A stretch of DNA of 5,490 bases. Origin: Mariprofundaceae bacterium (GTDB lineage Bacteria; Pseudomonadota; Zetaproteobacteria; Mariprofundales; Mariprofundaceae). Of this stretch, positions 1 through 5,464 are shown one piece after another. The number at the start of each line of letters is the position of its first letter. Positions within the stretch are counted from its first letter, which is position 1. The stretch is from the NCBI GenBank assembly GCA_030950875.1, contig JAUZQS010000311.1, positions 1 to 5,490 of the forward strand. Direction: 5' to 3'. The position numbers and the translations under genes are program-made. A model generated the notes under the pieces. The model did no database searches, was not told the origin of the DNA, and was given only the letters and a program-made list of their open reading frames with translations.

Positions 1-369
1 GTAGATCACTTGCACAGTCAGGTAGAGTTTAAAGGCGGTGTACATTTAGTTCGTGGTAACTTCGATTTACGCTGTGATCGTTTGCTTGCCTATTATCAAA
101 ACAATGAATTACAACGTGCCAAAGCTTTTGGACGCGTGCGCATGCAGCAAGGGGACAAGCGCGGTGCATCCAAGCAGGCTACGTACAATAAAAAAGACAA
201 TATCTTAATACTCATCGGTCAAGCTAGCGTAGAAGATAGCGATGGTGTTATTCGTGGCGAGAAAATTATTCACAACATAAAAACTGACCATACACAAGTC
301 ATGCAAGGCAAAGGTGAACGCGTACGCATGCGTATCGAATCACAAGACTCTCTGGGAAAAAAACCGTGA
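1..369 (+). CDS. lptA: LptA, periplasmic LPS-transport bridge protein (3' part; 5' end outside window)
   Basis: The reading frame is open from base 1, so the N-terminus and signal peptide lie upstream; 122 residues are visible, ending at TGA 367-369. The TTG at base 10 is only the first possible in-window start, not the real one. The visible protein is a run of short beta-strand-like segments of the OstA/LptA-N type: FKGGVHLVRGNFDLRCDRL (about residues 10-28), then a segment around KRGASKQATY, then DGVIRGEKIIHN (81-92) and a short basic tail. LptA subunits form the beta-jellyroll bridge that carries lipopolysaccharide across the periplasm from LptBFGC to LptDE. Identity rests on this repeat character plus the directly following, 4-nt-overlapping lptB, the classical lptA-lptB pair. 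An LptC- or LptD-type OstA domain is the alternative, less likely given the size and neighbour. Confidence 0.87.
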   Translation, partial: VDHLHSQVEFKGGVHLVRGNFDLRCDRLLAYYQNNELQRAKAFGRVRMQQGDKRGASKQATYNKKDNILILIGQASVEDSDGVIRGEKIIHNIKTDHTQVMQGKGERVRMRIESQDSLGKKP

Positions 370-1100
370 CCCAGAGTATTCACCATCTTTCAGCAAGCCG
401 CTTATGTAAACGTTATGGTGGGAAAACAGTGGTTCATTCAGTGAGCCTGGATGTTTATTCAGGTGAGTGTGTTGGTGTTCTTGGACCCAATGGGGCTGGA
501 AAAACAACCAGTTTTTACATGGTCTGTGGGCTTGTAGCAGCAGATGAAGGCCAAGTAACCATCAACAATGAAGATATTACTTCACTGCCCATGCATCTGC
601 GTGCCCAGCGTGGCATTGGCTACTTGCCCCAAGAGGCGAGTATTTTTCGAAAATTAACTGTTCGAGAAAATTTACTGGCCATTTTTGAAACATTAAACCT
701 GCCGAGTATTCAAGTAGAGGAAGAATTGGAAGGTTTATTGGTAGATCTGGGTATTGAAGGTGTACAATACCAGAAAGCTTACACACTTTCTGGTGGTCAG
801 CGTAGGCGCACCGAAATTGCCCGTGCATTGGTGACCAAACCAAGATTTCTGTTGTTGGATGAGCCTTTTGCTGGCGTGGACCCTATTGCAGTTGAAGATA
901 TTCAAAGCATTATCGCCGAATTGCGTGATAAGGATATTGGCATCTTAATTACCGACCATAATGTGCGCGATACCTTATCCATTTGTGATCGTGCCTATTT
1001 GATGAGTGCAGGTGAGATTCTAGTACAAGGCACCGCAGATGAAATCATTGAGCACCCTGATGCACGGCGCCTATATCTGGGCCAAAGCTTTAGCATGTAA
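366..1100 (+). CDS. lptB: LptB, ATPase of the LPS export ABC transporter
   Basis: This 244-residue protein is the cytoplasmic ATPase that, as a dimer with LptF and LptG, extracts LPS from the inner membrane and pushes it along the LptC-LptA bridge. All ABC motifs are intact: Walker A GPNGAGKT (40-47), Q-loop YLPQEASIFRKL (Q89), signature LSGGQ (141-145) followed by RRRTEIARAL, Walker B FLLLDE (161-166), D-loop AGVDP and the switch histidine in ITDHNVRD (H198). The RRLYLG..F tail typical of LptB is present at the C-terminus. Length matches the family (about 240). The start is GTG at 366, overlapping the lptA stop (GTGA), with GGGA at 354-357 as a ribosome site 8 nt upstream, so translation is probably coupled to lptA. 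The gene usually found next, rpoN, is absent; ubiX follows instead. Confidence 0.97.
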   Translation: MTQSIHHLSASRLCKRYGGKTVVHSVSLDVYSGECVGVLGPNGAGKTTSFYMVCGLVAADEGQVTINNEDITSLPMHLRAQRGIGYLPQEASIFRKLTVRENLLAIFETLNLPSIQVEEELEGLLVDLGIEGVQYQKAYTLSGGQRRRTEIARALVTKPRFLLLDEPFAGVDPIAVEDIQSIIAELRDKDIGILITDHNVRDTLSICDRAYLMSAGEILVQGTADEIIEHPDARRLYLGQSFSM

Positions 1101-1720
1101 TGGATAATCCTATCAAACAAAAACAAATCATTATTGCCATAACTGGCGCATCAGGAGCTGCTTATGGTCTGCGCCTGATACAGAAGCTTCTGGCTACAGA
1201 TGTATACTTTTTACATGTGTTATTATCAGATGCTGCAAAAATCGTATTAAAACAAGAGTGTGATTTGCTGTTGCCAGAATCCGCAAGCAAAGCGGCAAGT
1301 GTATTGGCTGAACATGTGGGGCATGATACAAACAAGCTACGCTGTTATGATAAATATGACTGGTTCTCACCCGCCGCATCTGGTTCCAGTAATATTCAGC
1401 AGATGGTTGTGATCCCGTGCTCCATGGGAACACTTGCAGGCATCGCCAATGGTATTTCTGATCAATTGATTGAGCGGGCTGCTGATGTCATGATTAAAGA
1501 ACGCAAACAGTTGATTCTCATGCCACGAGAAACACCATTATCTGCCATTCATTTGGAACATATGCTAAAATTATCGCGTTTAGGCGTTGATTTAATTCCA
1601 GCAATGCCAGGGTTTTATCATCGTCCTGAAAGTATTTCGGAGTTGATTGACTTCATGGTATCCCGTGTTTTGGATCATCTGCGCGTAGATAATACGGAGG
1701 CAAAACGATGGGGCGAATAA
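1100..1720 (+). CDS. ubiX: UbiX, flavin prenyltransferase
   Basis: UbiX (206 residues) joins a dimethylallyl group to reduced FMN to make prenylated FMN, the cofactor of the UbiD decarboxylase in ubiquinone synthesis. Family marks are the nucleotide-binding ITGASGAAYG (14-23, with S18), the SGSS flavin segment (94-97), IPCSMGTLAGIANGISD (105-121), MPRETPLS (141-148, R143 and E144) and PGFYHRP (170-176, Y173), the last two supplying the active-site Arg, Glu and Tyr known from characterised homologues. Length is normal. The ATG lies in TAATG, sharing one base with the lptB stop; no Shine-Dalgarno is visible, so expression likely depends on translational coupling. No ubiD is in the window. Related Pad1/BsdB-type phenolic-acid decarboxylase partners share this fold and reaction, so the target decarboxylase is inferred, supported by ubiK in the same gene string. 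Confidence 0.96.
   Translation: MDNPIKQKQIIIAITGASGAAYGLRLIQKLLATDVYFLHVLLSDAAKIVLKQECDLLLPESASKAASVLAEHVGHDTNKLRCYDKYDWFSPAASGSSNIQQMVVIPCSMGTLAGIANGISDQLIERAADVMIKERKQLILMPRETPLSAIHLEHMLKLSRLGVDLIPAMPGFYHRPESISELIDFMVSRVLDHLRVDNTEAKRWGE
1696..1700 (+). promoter_or_regulatory. Strong ribosome binding site inside ubiX
   Basis: GGAGG sits 7 nt before the ATG at 1708, within the last codons of ubiX. It fixes the start of the lipoprotein gene and gives it ribosome entry independent of its 13-nt overlap with ubiX. Confidence 0.85.
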
Positions 1721-2283
1721 TAATTTTCTGTCTTTCATTGAGCATCTTATCTGGTTGTACCGTTATTGCAGCGGTGGGTGGTGCAGCAGTAGATGGTGCT
1801 TTGTATGTTTTTACGGCAGAAAAGAAAAGCCTGCCATTTTCAATGCGTAAAATTCTTGTTGCCACACAAAAAACATTGGATGGCATGGATTTATCAGCCA
1901 CCCTGATTGAGCCTGTAGATAATGGCTACATCCTAGAGTTTTCCAACAACAAACTTTCAGGAAGTATCAAATTGATACGCGAGACCAGCCGTCTAACAAC
2001 GGTTTCGGGGCGTTCTTATAAAGGCATGAGCAGACAAAAATCTGTAGAGAACGCTATTTTCGAGGGCATACAAACAAAAGCATTGCGCGTGAAAAATTAT
2101 GAAAAATTTAATTTTAAAAAATATCATTATATTCGAGCTAAACCAACCGCCACATCACCGAAAGTGGGTTGGTTTATACCAGGTACAAAACTTGATGTAT
2201 CACCCTCTAAGAAAGCAGGCTGGTTAAAGATTAAATTGCCATCTGGTAAAAGAGCCTTTTTAAAAGGCCATCTAAACAAATAA
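1708..2283 (+). CDS. Putative outer-membrane lipoprotein with C-terminal bacterial SH3 domain
   Basis: The 191-residue product opens with a short lipoprotein signal: one Arg, a hydrophobic stretch and the lipobox LSGC, with C17 as the lipidated residue. Thr at +2 predicts sorting to the outer membrane, periplasmic side. Residues about 18-125 (IAAVGGAAVDGALYVF onward, then an alpha/beta region) resemble small DUF3568-type lipoproteins; this link is tentative. Residues about 138-189 read as a bacterial SH3 (SH3b) domain: YIRAKPTATSPKVGWFIPGT, a WLKIKLPSGKRAFLK core and a final short strand. SH3b domains commonly bind peptidoglycan or peptides, so an envelope role is inferred, but no catalytic motif is seen and the actual function is unknown. 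The start at ATG 1708 is supported by GGAGG 7 nt upstream. It overlaps ubiX by 13 nt and is followed 21 nt later by ubiK, so it belongs to the same transcript. Confidence 0.8.
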   Translation: MGRIIIFCLSLSILSGCTVIAAVGGAAVDGALYVFTAEKKSLPFSMRKILVATQKTLDGMDLSATLIEPVDNGYILEFSNNKLSGSIKLIRETSRLTTVSGRSYKGMSRQKSVENAIFEGIQTKALRVKNYEKFNFKKYHYIRAKPTATSPKVGWFIPGTKLDVSPSKKAGWLKIKLPSGKRAFLKGHLNK

Positions 2284-2293
2284 TAGAAAATGC

Positions 2294-2299
2294 AGGGAG
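2294..2299 (+). promoter_or_regulatory. Ribosome binding site that decides the ubiK start
   Basis: AGGGAG lies 5 nt before the ATG at 2305. It lies inside the reading frame opened by the other ATG at 2290, which has no such site, so 2305 is the better start. Confidence 0.75.
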
Positions 2300-2304
2300 T
2301 GTAT

Positions 2305-2565
2305 ATGGCATCGAATCAAATATTGGATGATATTTCAGAGAAAATTGCTGATGGTCTACGTTTATTAGGCGGAGCAAAACAAGAGGCCGAATCACAAGTT
2401 CGCTCGATTGTAGAAGGTGCATTGCAACAATTGGATGTCGTAAGTGACGAACGCATGCAGGTTCAAGAAGCAATGCTTAAAAAATCCCAGCGTGACATGC
2501 TCGATTTGGTTGAACGCATTAAAACATTGGAAAAACAGATTAAATCACTGGAATCAAACGCTTAA
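2305..2565 (+). CDS. ubiK: UbiK, ubiquinone biosynthesis accessory factor (YqiC/BMFP family)
   Basis: From ATG 2305 the product is 86 residues, within the usual 80-100 of the family. UbiK works with UbiJ to support the soluble multi-enzyme complex that carries out the later ubiquinone ring reactions, and YqiC homologues interact with membranes and have been called BMFP (Brucella membrane fusogenic) proteins. The N-terminal half is an amphipathic helix region with the recognisable ISEKIADGLRLLGGAKQEAE (10-29) and QVRSIVEGALQQLDVVSDER (31-50). The C-terminal half (about 51-83) is heptad-like, ending KTLEKQIKSLES, as expected for the conserved trimeric coiled coil. There is no signal peptide or enzyme motif. 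Starting at ATG 2290 would add five residues (MQGVY) but lacks a ribosome site. comM begins 3 nt after the stop; a ubiK-comM neighbourhood occurs in other proteobacteria. ubiX two genes upstream strengthens the ubiquinone link. Confidence 0.9.
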   Translation: MASNQILDDISEKIADGLRLLGGAKQEAESQVRSIVEGALQQLDVVSDERMQVQEAMLKKSQRDMLDLVERIKTLEKQIKSLESNA

Positions 2566-2568
2566 CAT

Positions 2569-4071
2569 ATGTTAGCAAGACTCGCTTCAGCTTCACTGCG
2601 TGGTTTGGACGCTGAAGCAGTTGATGTCGAGGTCGATTTATCCCGTGGGCTGCCATGTTGGAACATGGTGGGTTTGCCTAATGCTTCGGTGCGTGAAGCG
2701 CAGGATAGGGTTCGCTCTGCATTATTAAATTCCAACTACGAGTTCCCACTTAGTCATATCACCGTTAACTTAGCGCCCGCAGATAAGCGTAAAGATGGCT
2801 CTTATTTTGATTTACCTGTGGCAATTGGCTTACTTTGGGCATCGGGTCAAATATCCCATTTGGATAACCCTCCTTTTATGTTTGGCGAGCTGGCATTGGA
2901 TGGGCGGCTAAACCCTATTTCTGGGGTATTACCACTGGTTTTGTTTGCGCGTGCTCAAGGCTTTGATTCTGTGATTGTGCCAAAGCGAAATGCACAAGAG
3001 GCGTCGGTGGTTGAAGGCATGGAAATCCTTGCCGCTGAATCGTTGTTGCAAGTAGCACAGCATTTAGCCGGACACGCACCACTCGTAGCCTTTATTCCCG
3101 ATGAACTAGCCGTGGAAGCCTCAAACATCATGCCAGACATGGCTGATATTCGCGGTCAGCACCAAGCAAGGCGTGCTTTAGAGATTGCAGCAACGGGTGG
3201 TCACCATTTGCTTATGAGCGGACCACCAGGCGTAGGGAAAAGTATGCTTGCAGCGCGGCTGTCAAGTATTTTACCTGCACTCACGATGAATGAGCGATTA
3301 CAAGTAGCGCGCATTTATAGTGTTGCTGGAGAGCCGGGACGTTCGCCAACATCATCAGTACCACCCTTTCGCTCCCCTCATCACTCAGCATCTGATGTTG
3401 CCCTCATTGGTGGGGGAAGCATTCCAAAGCCTGGCGAGGTCTCTAAATCTCACTGTGGCATATTGTTTCTTGATGAGCTGCCCGAATATAAGCGTCAAGT
3501 ATTAGAAGTATTACGCCAACCCTTAGAAAATGGCGAAGTTTGCATCGCCCGCGCTGCGGACACATTGTCCTTTCCTGCGGAATTTCAACTATTGGCCGCC
3601 ATGAACCCATGTCCATGTGGTTATTTAGGACATCCCAGTCACCCCTGTCGCTGTAGTGAGGTACAGGTGCGTCGTTATCGCAACAAAATTTCGGGGCCTT
3701 TGCTAGATAGGTTTGATTTACGCATTCATGTGCCTCCTGTAGAAAAAGAGGCCTTAATGGGTATGCAAAGAGGCGAAGCATCCAGCATTATTGCTAAACG
3801 CGTACAAGACGCACGACAAATCCAATATAAGCGTCAGGGTGAAGGTATTGTCAATGCACGCTTACAACCCACCGCACTGGAAAACTTCGCTAAACCCGAT
3901 CACGCAGGTGCTAAACTATTGGATACTGCAATGACTCGCTTTTCACTTTCAGCACGTTCATACCATCGTATTCTTAAAGTGGCTCGTACTATCGCGGACT
4001 TAGCCCAAGAAAATGCCGTTTCTAGTCTGCATATAGCAGAAGCATTGCAGTACCGTGGGGATGAGGTCTAA
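2569..4071 (+). CDS. comM: ComM (YifB family) AAA+ branch-migration helicase
   Basis: The 500-residue protein is full length for ComM. In naturally competent bacteria ComM is a hexameric helicase that promotes branch migration during integration of incoming single-stranded DNA; it is also kept in species without known competence. Domains in order: N-terminal Lon-protease-like/ChlI domain (about 1-170; VEVDLSRGLPCWNMVGLPNA, then NLAPADKRKDGSYFDLPVA), AAA+ Mg-chelatase-like domain (about 190-390) and C-terminal Mg-chelatase domain (about 410-497). Walker A is GPPGVGKS (218-225), Walker B ILFLDELPE (298-306, D302/E303), the sensor-1 Asn is N346, and LLDRFDLRI carries the likely arginine finger R381. 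Four cysteines in NPCPC...HPCRC (348, 350, 360, 362) form the expected Zn-binding insertion. No good ribosome site precedes ATG 2569; it lies 3 nt after ubiK, so coupling is likely. No terminator is obvious after the stop. Confidence 0.97.
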   Translation: MLARLASASLRGLDAEAVDVEVDLSRGLPCWNMVGLPNASVREAQDRVRSALLNSNYEFPLSHITVNLAPADKRKDGSYFDLPVAIGLLWASGQISHLDNPPFMFGELALDGRLNPISGVLPLVLFARAQGFDSVIVPKRNAQEASVVEGMEILAAESLLQVAQHLAGHAPLVAFIPDELAVEASNIMPDMADIRGQHQARRALEIAATGGHHLLMSGPPGVGKSMLAARLSSILPALTMNERLQVARIYSVAGEPGRSPTSSVPPFRSPHHSASDVALIGGGSIPKPGEVSKSHCGILFLDELPEYKRQVLEVLRQPLENGEVCIARAADTLSFPAEFQLLAAMNPCPCGYLGHPSHPCRCSEVQVRRYRNKISGPLLDRFDLRIHVPPVEKEALMGMQRGEASSIIAKRVQDARQIQYKRQGEGIVNARLQPTALENFAKPDHAGAKLLDTAMTRFSLSARSYHRILKVARTIADLAQENAVSSLHIAEALQYRGDEV

Positions 4072-4115
4072 ACAAACATACTCAGGGAGACGCCGTTAAA
4101 AAACGAATAATATAT

Positions 4116-4143
4116 TTGACATCATCGTCCCATGCTTTATATT
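4116..4143 (+). promoter_or_regulatory. Near-consensus sigma70 promoter for the globin gene
   Basis: A perfect -35 box TTGACA (4116-4121) is followed after 16 nt by TATATT (4138-4143), one mismatch from TATAAT. It lies in the 82-nt A/T-rich gap after comM. Predicted transcription start is about 4150, only a few bases before the globin ATG at 4154, so the message would be leaderless or nearly so. No Shine-Dalgarno is present before that ATG, which agrees with this. The position of transcription initiation is inferred from spacing only. Confidence 0.6.
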
Positions 4144-4153
4144 TATTTAACTT

Positions 4154-4561
4154 ATGTCGATACAGAAAAAAGCCAAGCGTGTTCACCAAAGTTATATTCG
4201 ATCGGGAAGTCAGAAACTCATCGCAGCGTTTTATACGCGTCTTATGGATGCCGATGAAGAGATTCGTAAAAAATTTGAAACCGTTGATATGACAGAGCAA
4301 GCCTCATTACTCTCTCATGCAATTGTCATGTCATTCTTATTCGTGGATAAAAATCAGCAAGTTGCTAAAAAATGCATTGATAATGTTCGAAAAACACATG
4401 CTCAACATAACCTTAATATTGCACCTGAACTCTACGATACATGGCTTGAATGTTTACTCGAAACCGTTGCGCTATGTGACCCGCATGCAAACGATGAACT
4501 ACTAAATGACTGGCGTCATGTGATGTCCGTCGCCATCAATCATATTCGCGAGGGTTATTAA
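4154..4561 (+). CDS. Single-domain bacterial globin
   Basis: The 135-residue product has the length and residue pattern of single-domain globins related to Vitreoscilla haemoglobin. By eye-alignment: B10 Tyr Y27 in AAFYTRLMDADEEIRKKF, CD1 Phe F41, distal E7 Gln Q49 in MTEQASLL, proximal F8 His H82 in KTHAQHNLNIAPELY, G-helix Tyr Y94 and H-helix Trp W120 in NDWRHVMSVA. The haem ligand and both distal-pocket residues that stabilise bound O2 or react with NO are thus kept, so haem binding is expected. There is no reductase, GGDEF or methyl-accepting domain attached. Possible roles are NO detoxification, O2 handling or gas sensing through a partner; the sequence does not decide. An in-frame TAA at 4148-4150 rules out a longer N-terminus. 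The gene has its own promoter, no ribosome site, and stands upstream of a PilZ-like gene. Confidence 0.86.
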   Translation: MSIQKKAKRVHQSYIRSGSQKLIAAFYTRLMDADEEIRKKFETVDMTEQASLLSHAIVMSFLFVDKNQQVAKKCIDNVRKTHAQHNLNIAPELYDTWLECLLETVALCDPHANDELLNDWRHVMSVAINHIREGY

Positions 4562-4564
4562 CTT

Positions 4565-4577
4565 CTCAAAGTTTGAG
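4565..4577 (+). repeat. Short perfect dyad after the globin stop
   Basis: CTCAAA-G-TTTGAG is a 13-bp palindrome 3 nt after the globin stop codon. The one-base centre makes it a poor RNA hairpin; it could be a protein-binding site or chance. Confidence 0.3.
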
Positions 4578-4600
4578 CAGTAACGGCAAACATTCGACAT

Positions 4601-4615
4601 GCTTAAACCATAAGC
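4601..4615 (+). repeat. Small hairpin GCTTA/TAAGC
   Basis: A 5-bp stem (4601-4605 with 4611-4615) encloses a 5-nt loop in the globin-PilZ gap. No T-run follows on the plus strand, so it is not a convincing terminator. Confidence 0.3.
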
Positions 4616-4682
4616 CCCTGCCAAACCAAATACGGCAATAAGTTCACCAAGCGGAAAAATATCCCCCCCTAAGTGCACAATG

Positions 4683-4703
4683 CAAGCCTATTTAGCAGGC
4701 TTG
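4683..4703 (+). terminator. 7-bp hairpin in the globin-PilZ gap, possible weak terminator or leader element
   Basis: CAAGCCT (4683-4689) pairs perfectly with AGGCTTG (4697-4703) around a 7-nt loop. It stands 121 nt after the globin stop and 32 nt before the PilZ-like start. The following bases TTATCT are a poor U-tract, so termination would be weak; it may instead be a leader hairpin of the downstream message or a transcript-end stabiliser. The gap from 4562 to 4735 otherwise holds only the two smaller dyads and a run of seven C (4663-4669). Confidence 0.4.
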
Positions 4704-4723
4704 TTATCTGGCATCATATATGC

Positions 4724-4728
4724 AGGAA
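4724..4728 (+). promoter_or_regulatory. Ribosome binding site deciding the PilZ-like start
   Basis: AGGAA lies 7 nt before ATG 4736. It excludes the upstream in-frame GTG at 4673, which would place the 4683-4703 hairpin inside coding sequence and has no ribosome site. Confidence 0.65.
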
Positions 4729-4735
4729 CGATGCT

Positions 4736-5170
4736 ATGAATACGAAACAAACAAATCTAATCCGCCATCCATGGCAAGTGCCTGTGAGTATTCAGGTCGT
4801 AGAGACTCATGCGGCAAACAATGTCATCTACTTAGGCGAATTGGCGGTACATTGTGAATCATCATTCCCCATGGGTGCCAAGGTCATGCTAGATATTCAG
4901 ATACCTGATACAGATGCCAAACTCTCTGGGAAAATCATCTGGTCTTATCAATCTGAACATGGTTATCTTTTAGGAATATCCTTTCAGAGTCAAAGCGAAG
5001 CATATCGTATGCGTATGATTGAACAGGTTTGTCATATCGAGGCATATCGCGAAAGTCTGCGCACAACAGAAGGCCGTCACCTAAACCGTGAAGAAGCTGC
5101 CATAGAATGGATTGCACGTTATTCCAAAAACTTTCCTCAAGTCGTACAAGTCAACATCACCAAACAATAA
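4736..5170 (+). CDS. PilZ-domain-like protein with degenerate c-di-GMP motif
   Basis: The 144-residue cytoplasmic protein has a PilZ-like beta-barrel pattern at about residues 9-90: IRHPWQVPVSIQVV at the N-terminal edge, NVIYLGELAVHC, FPMGAKVMLDIQIP, LSGKIIWSY and GYLLGISFQS. Canonical c-di-GMP binding needs RxxxR and then D/NxSxxG. Here only one Arg remains (R10, in RHPWQ), and the second motif reads N-V-I-Y-L-G with Ser replaced, so ligand binding may be lost or altered. The C-terminal extension (about 91-135: RMRMIEQVCHIEAYR, TEGRHLNREEAAIEWIARY) is helical and looks like a tail I recall from other proteobacterial PilZ proteins, which supports a real, conserved gene. No transmembrane or signal segment is present. 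Function is probably as a signalling adaptor; the partner is unknown. It follows the globin gene by 174 nt and ends before an intrinsic terminator. Confidence 0.78.
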   Translation: MNTKQTNLIRHPWQVPVSIQVVETHAANNVIYLGELAVHCESSFPMGAKVMLDIQIPDTDAKLSGKIIWSYQSEHGYLLGISFQSQSEAYRMRMIEQVCHIEAYRESLRTTEGRHLNREEAAIEWIARYSKNFPQVVQVNITKQ

Positions 5171-5225
5171 AGCATCCGAGCAAGGTCGAGGAATCTTACC
5201 ACTCAAAATGCCTCCACAAGATCGG

Positions 5226-5256
5226 TATAACAATTCAACACCATCCCCTTGTTATA
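5226..5256 (+). repeat. 8-bp perfect inverted repeat with 15-nt spacer
   Basis: TATAACAA (5226-5233) is matched exactly by TTGTTATA (5249-5256). It could form a hairpin in the 3' region of the PilZ-like message or be an operator-type dyad. It has no T-run and is not a terminator by itself. Confidence 0.5.
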
Positions 5257-5278
5257 GATGCGCCGAAGCGTCAGACAT

Positions 5279-5314
5279 AAAAAGGATAAGCGCAGTAACA
5301 CGCGCCCTTTTTTT
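5279..5314 (+). terminator. Intrinsic terminator downstream of the PilZ-like gene
   Basis: AAAAAGG (5279-5285) pairs with CCTTTTT (5306-5312), and inside it GCGC (5290-5293) pairs with GCGC (5302-5305) around an 8-nt loop, with a 4-nt bulge ATAA on the left arm. The right arm runs into seven T (5308-5314). The A-run on the left gives a T-run on the minus strand too, so it may stop transcription from both directions. It lies about 110 nt after the PilZ-like stop. Confidence 0.7.
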
Positions 5315-5353
5315 GCCTGTAAGTGGAGGAAATTCGCAGCTATTTTAGGGCAG

Positions 5354-5387
5354 TTTCTTTGGTTCTGTTTTTTTTCTGAAAAAGAAA
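5354..5387 (+). repeat. A/T-rich inverted repeat TTTCTTT/AAAGAAA
   Basis: TTTCTTT (5354-5360) is matched by AAAGAAA (5381-5387), and the interior also contains TTTTT-CTG-AAAAA. The arrangement of TTTCTTTGGTT then GAAAAAGAAATGAAC resembles dispersed intergenic inverted repeats seen in proteobacterial genomes; that resemblance is from memory and not verified. Confidence 0.4.
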
Positions 5388-5425
5388 TGAACAAAAAATA
5401 TCAAGTTATGAAAGCCTGACCGTAT

Positions 5426-5464
5426 GCCGTCATCGGCGATTAATCTAGCGGGTTTAAGTCCCGC
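5426..5464 (+). repeat. Two adjacent short hairpins near the window edge
   Basis: GCCG-TCAT-CGGC (5426-5437) is followed 10 nt later by GCGGG-TTTAAGT-CCCGC (5448-5464). Both stems are perfect. Imperfect copies of CCGTATRCC flank them (5420-5428 and 5477-5485). This compact layout suggests a structured RNA, a repeat unit or the end of a mobile element; it cannot be assigned from this window. Confidence 0.4.

Noticed and set aside
577..843. Minus-strand open frames inside lptB, ubiX and comM
   Set aside because: They are shadows of strongly recognised plus-strand genes, with no ribosome sites and no protein-like features.
2290..2304. ATG 2290 as the ubiK start
   Set aside because: It has no ribosome site, and the AGGGAG lying inside this stretch fits ATG 2305.
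4094..4105. CGTT-AAAA-AACG hairpin after comM as a terminator
   Set aside because: The stem is only 4 bp, A/T-rich, and has no T-run after it.
4709..4724. Sigma54-like promoter TGGCAT...ATGCA with correctly spaced GG and GC
   Set aside because: It predicts transcription starting around 4735, directly at the ATG, which would remove the clear ribosome site at 4724-4728; several consensus positions also mismatch.
4673..4735. GTG at 4673 as an earlier start of the PilZ-like gene, adding 21 residues
   Set aside because: It lacks a ribosome site, the added residues do not look like PilZ sequence, and it would put the 4683-4703 hairpin in coding sequence; ATG 4736 has AGGAA at good spacing.
5448..5464. 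tRNA T-arm-like hairpin GCGGG-TTTAAGT-CCCGC
   Set aside because: Loop position 56 is T instead of C, and no acceptor, D or anticodon arms can be folded around it.
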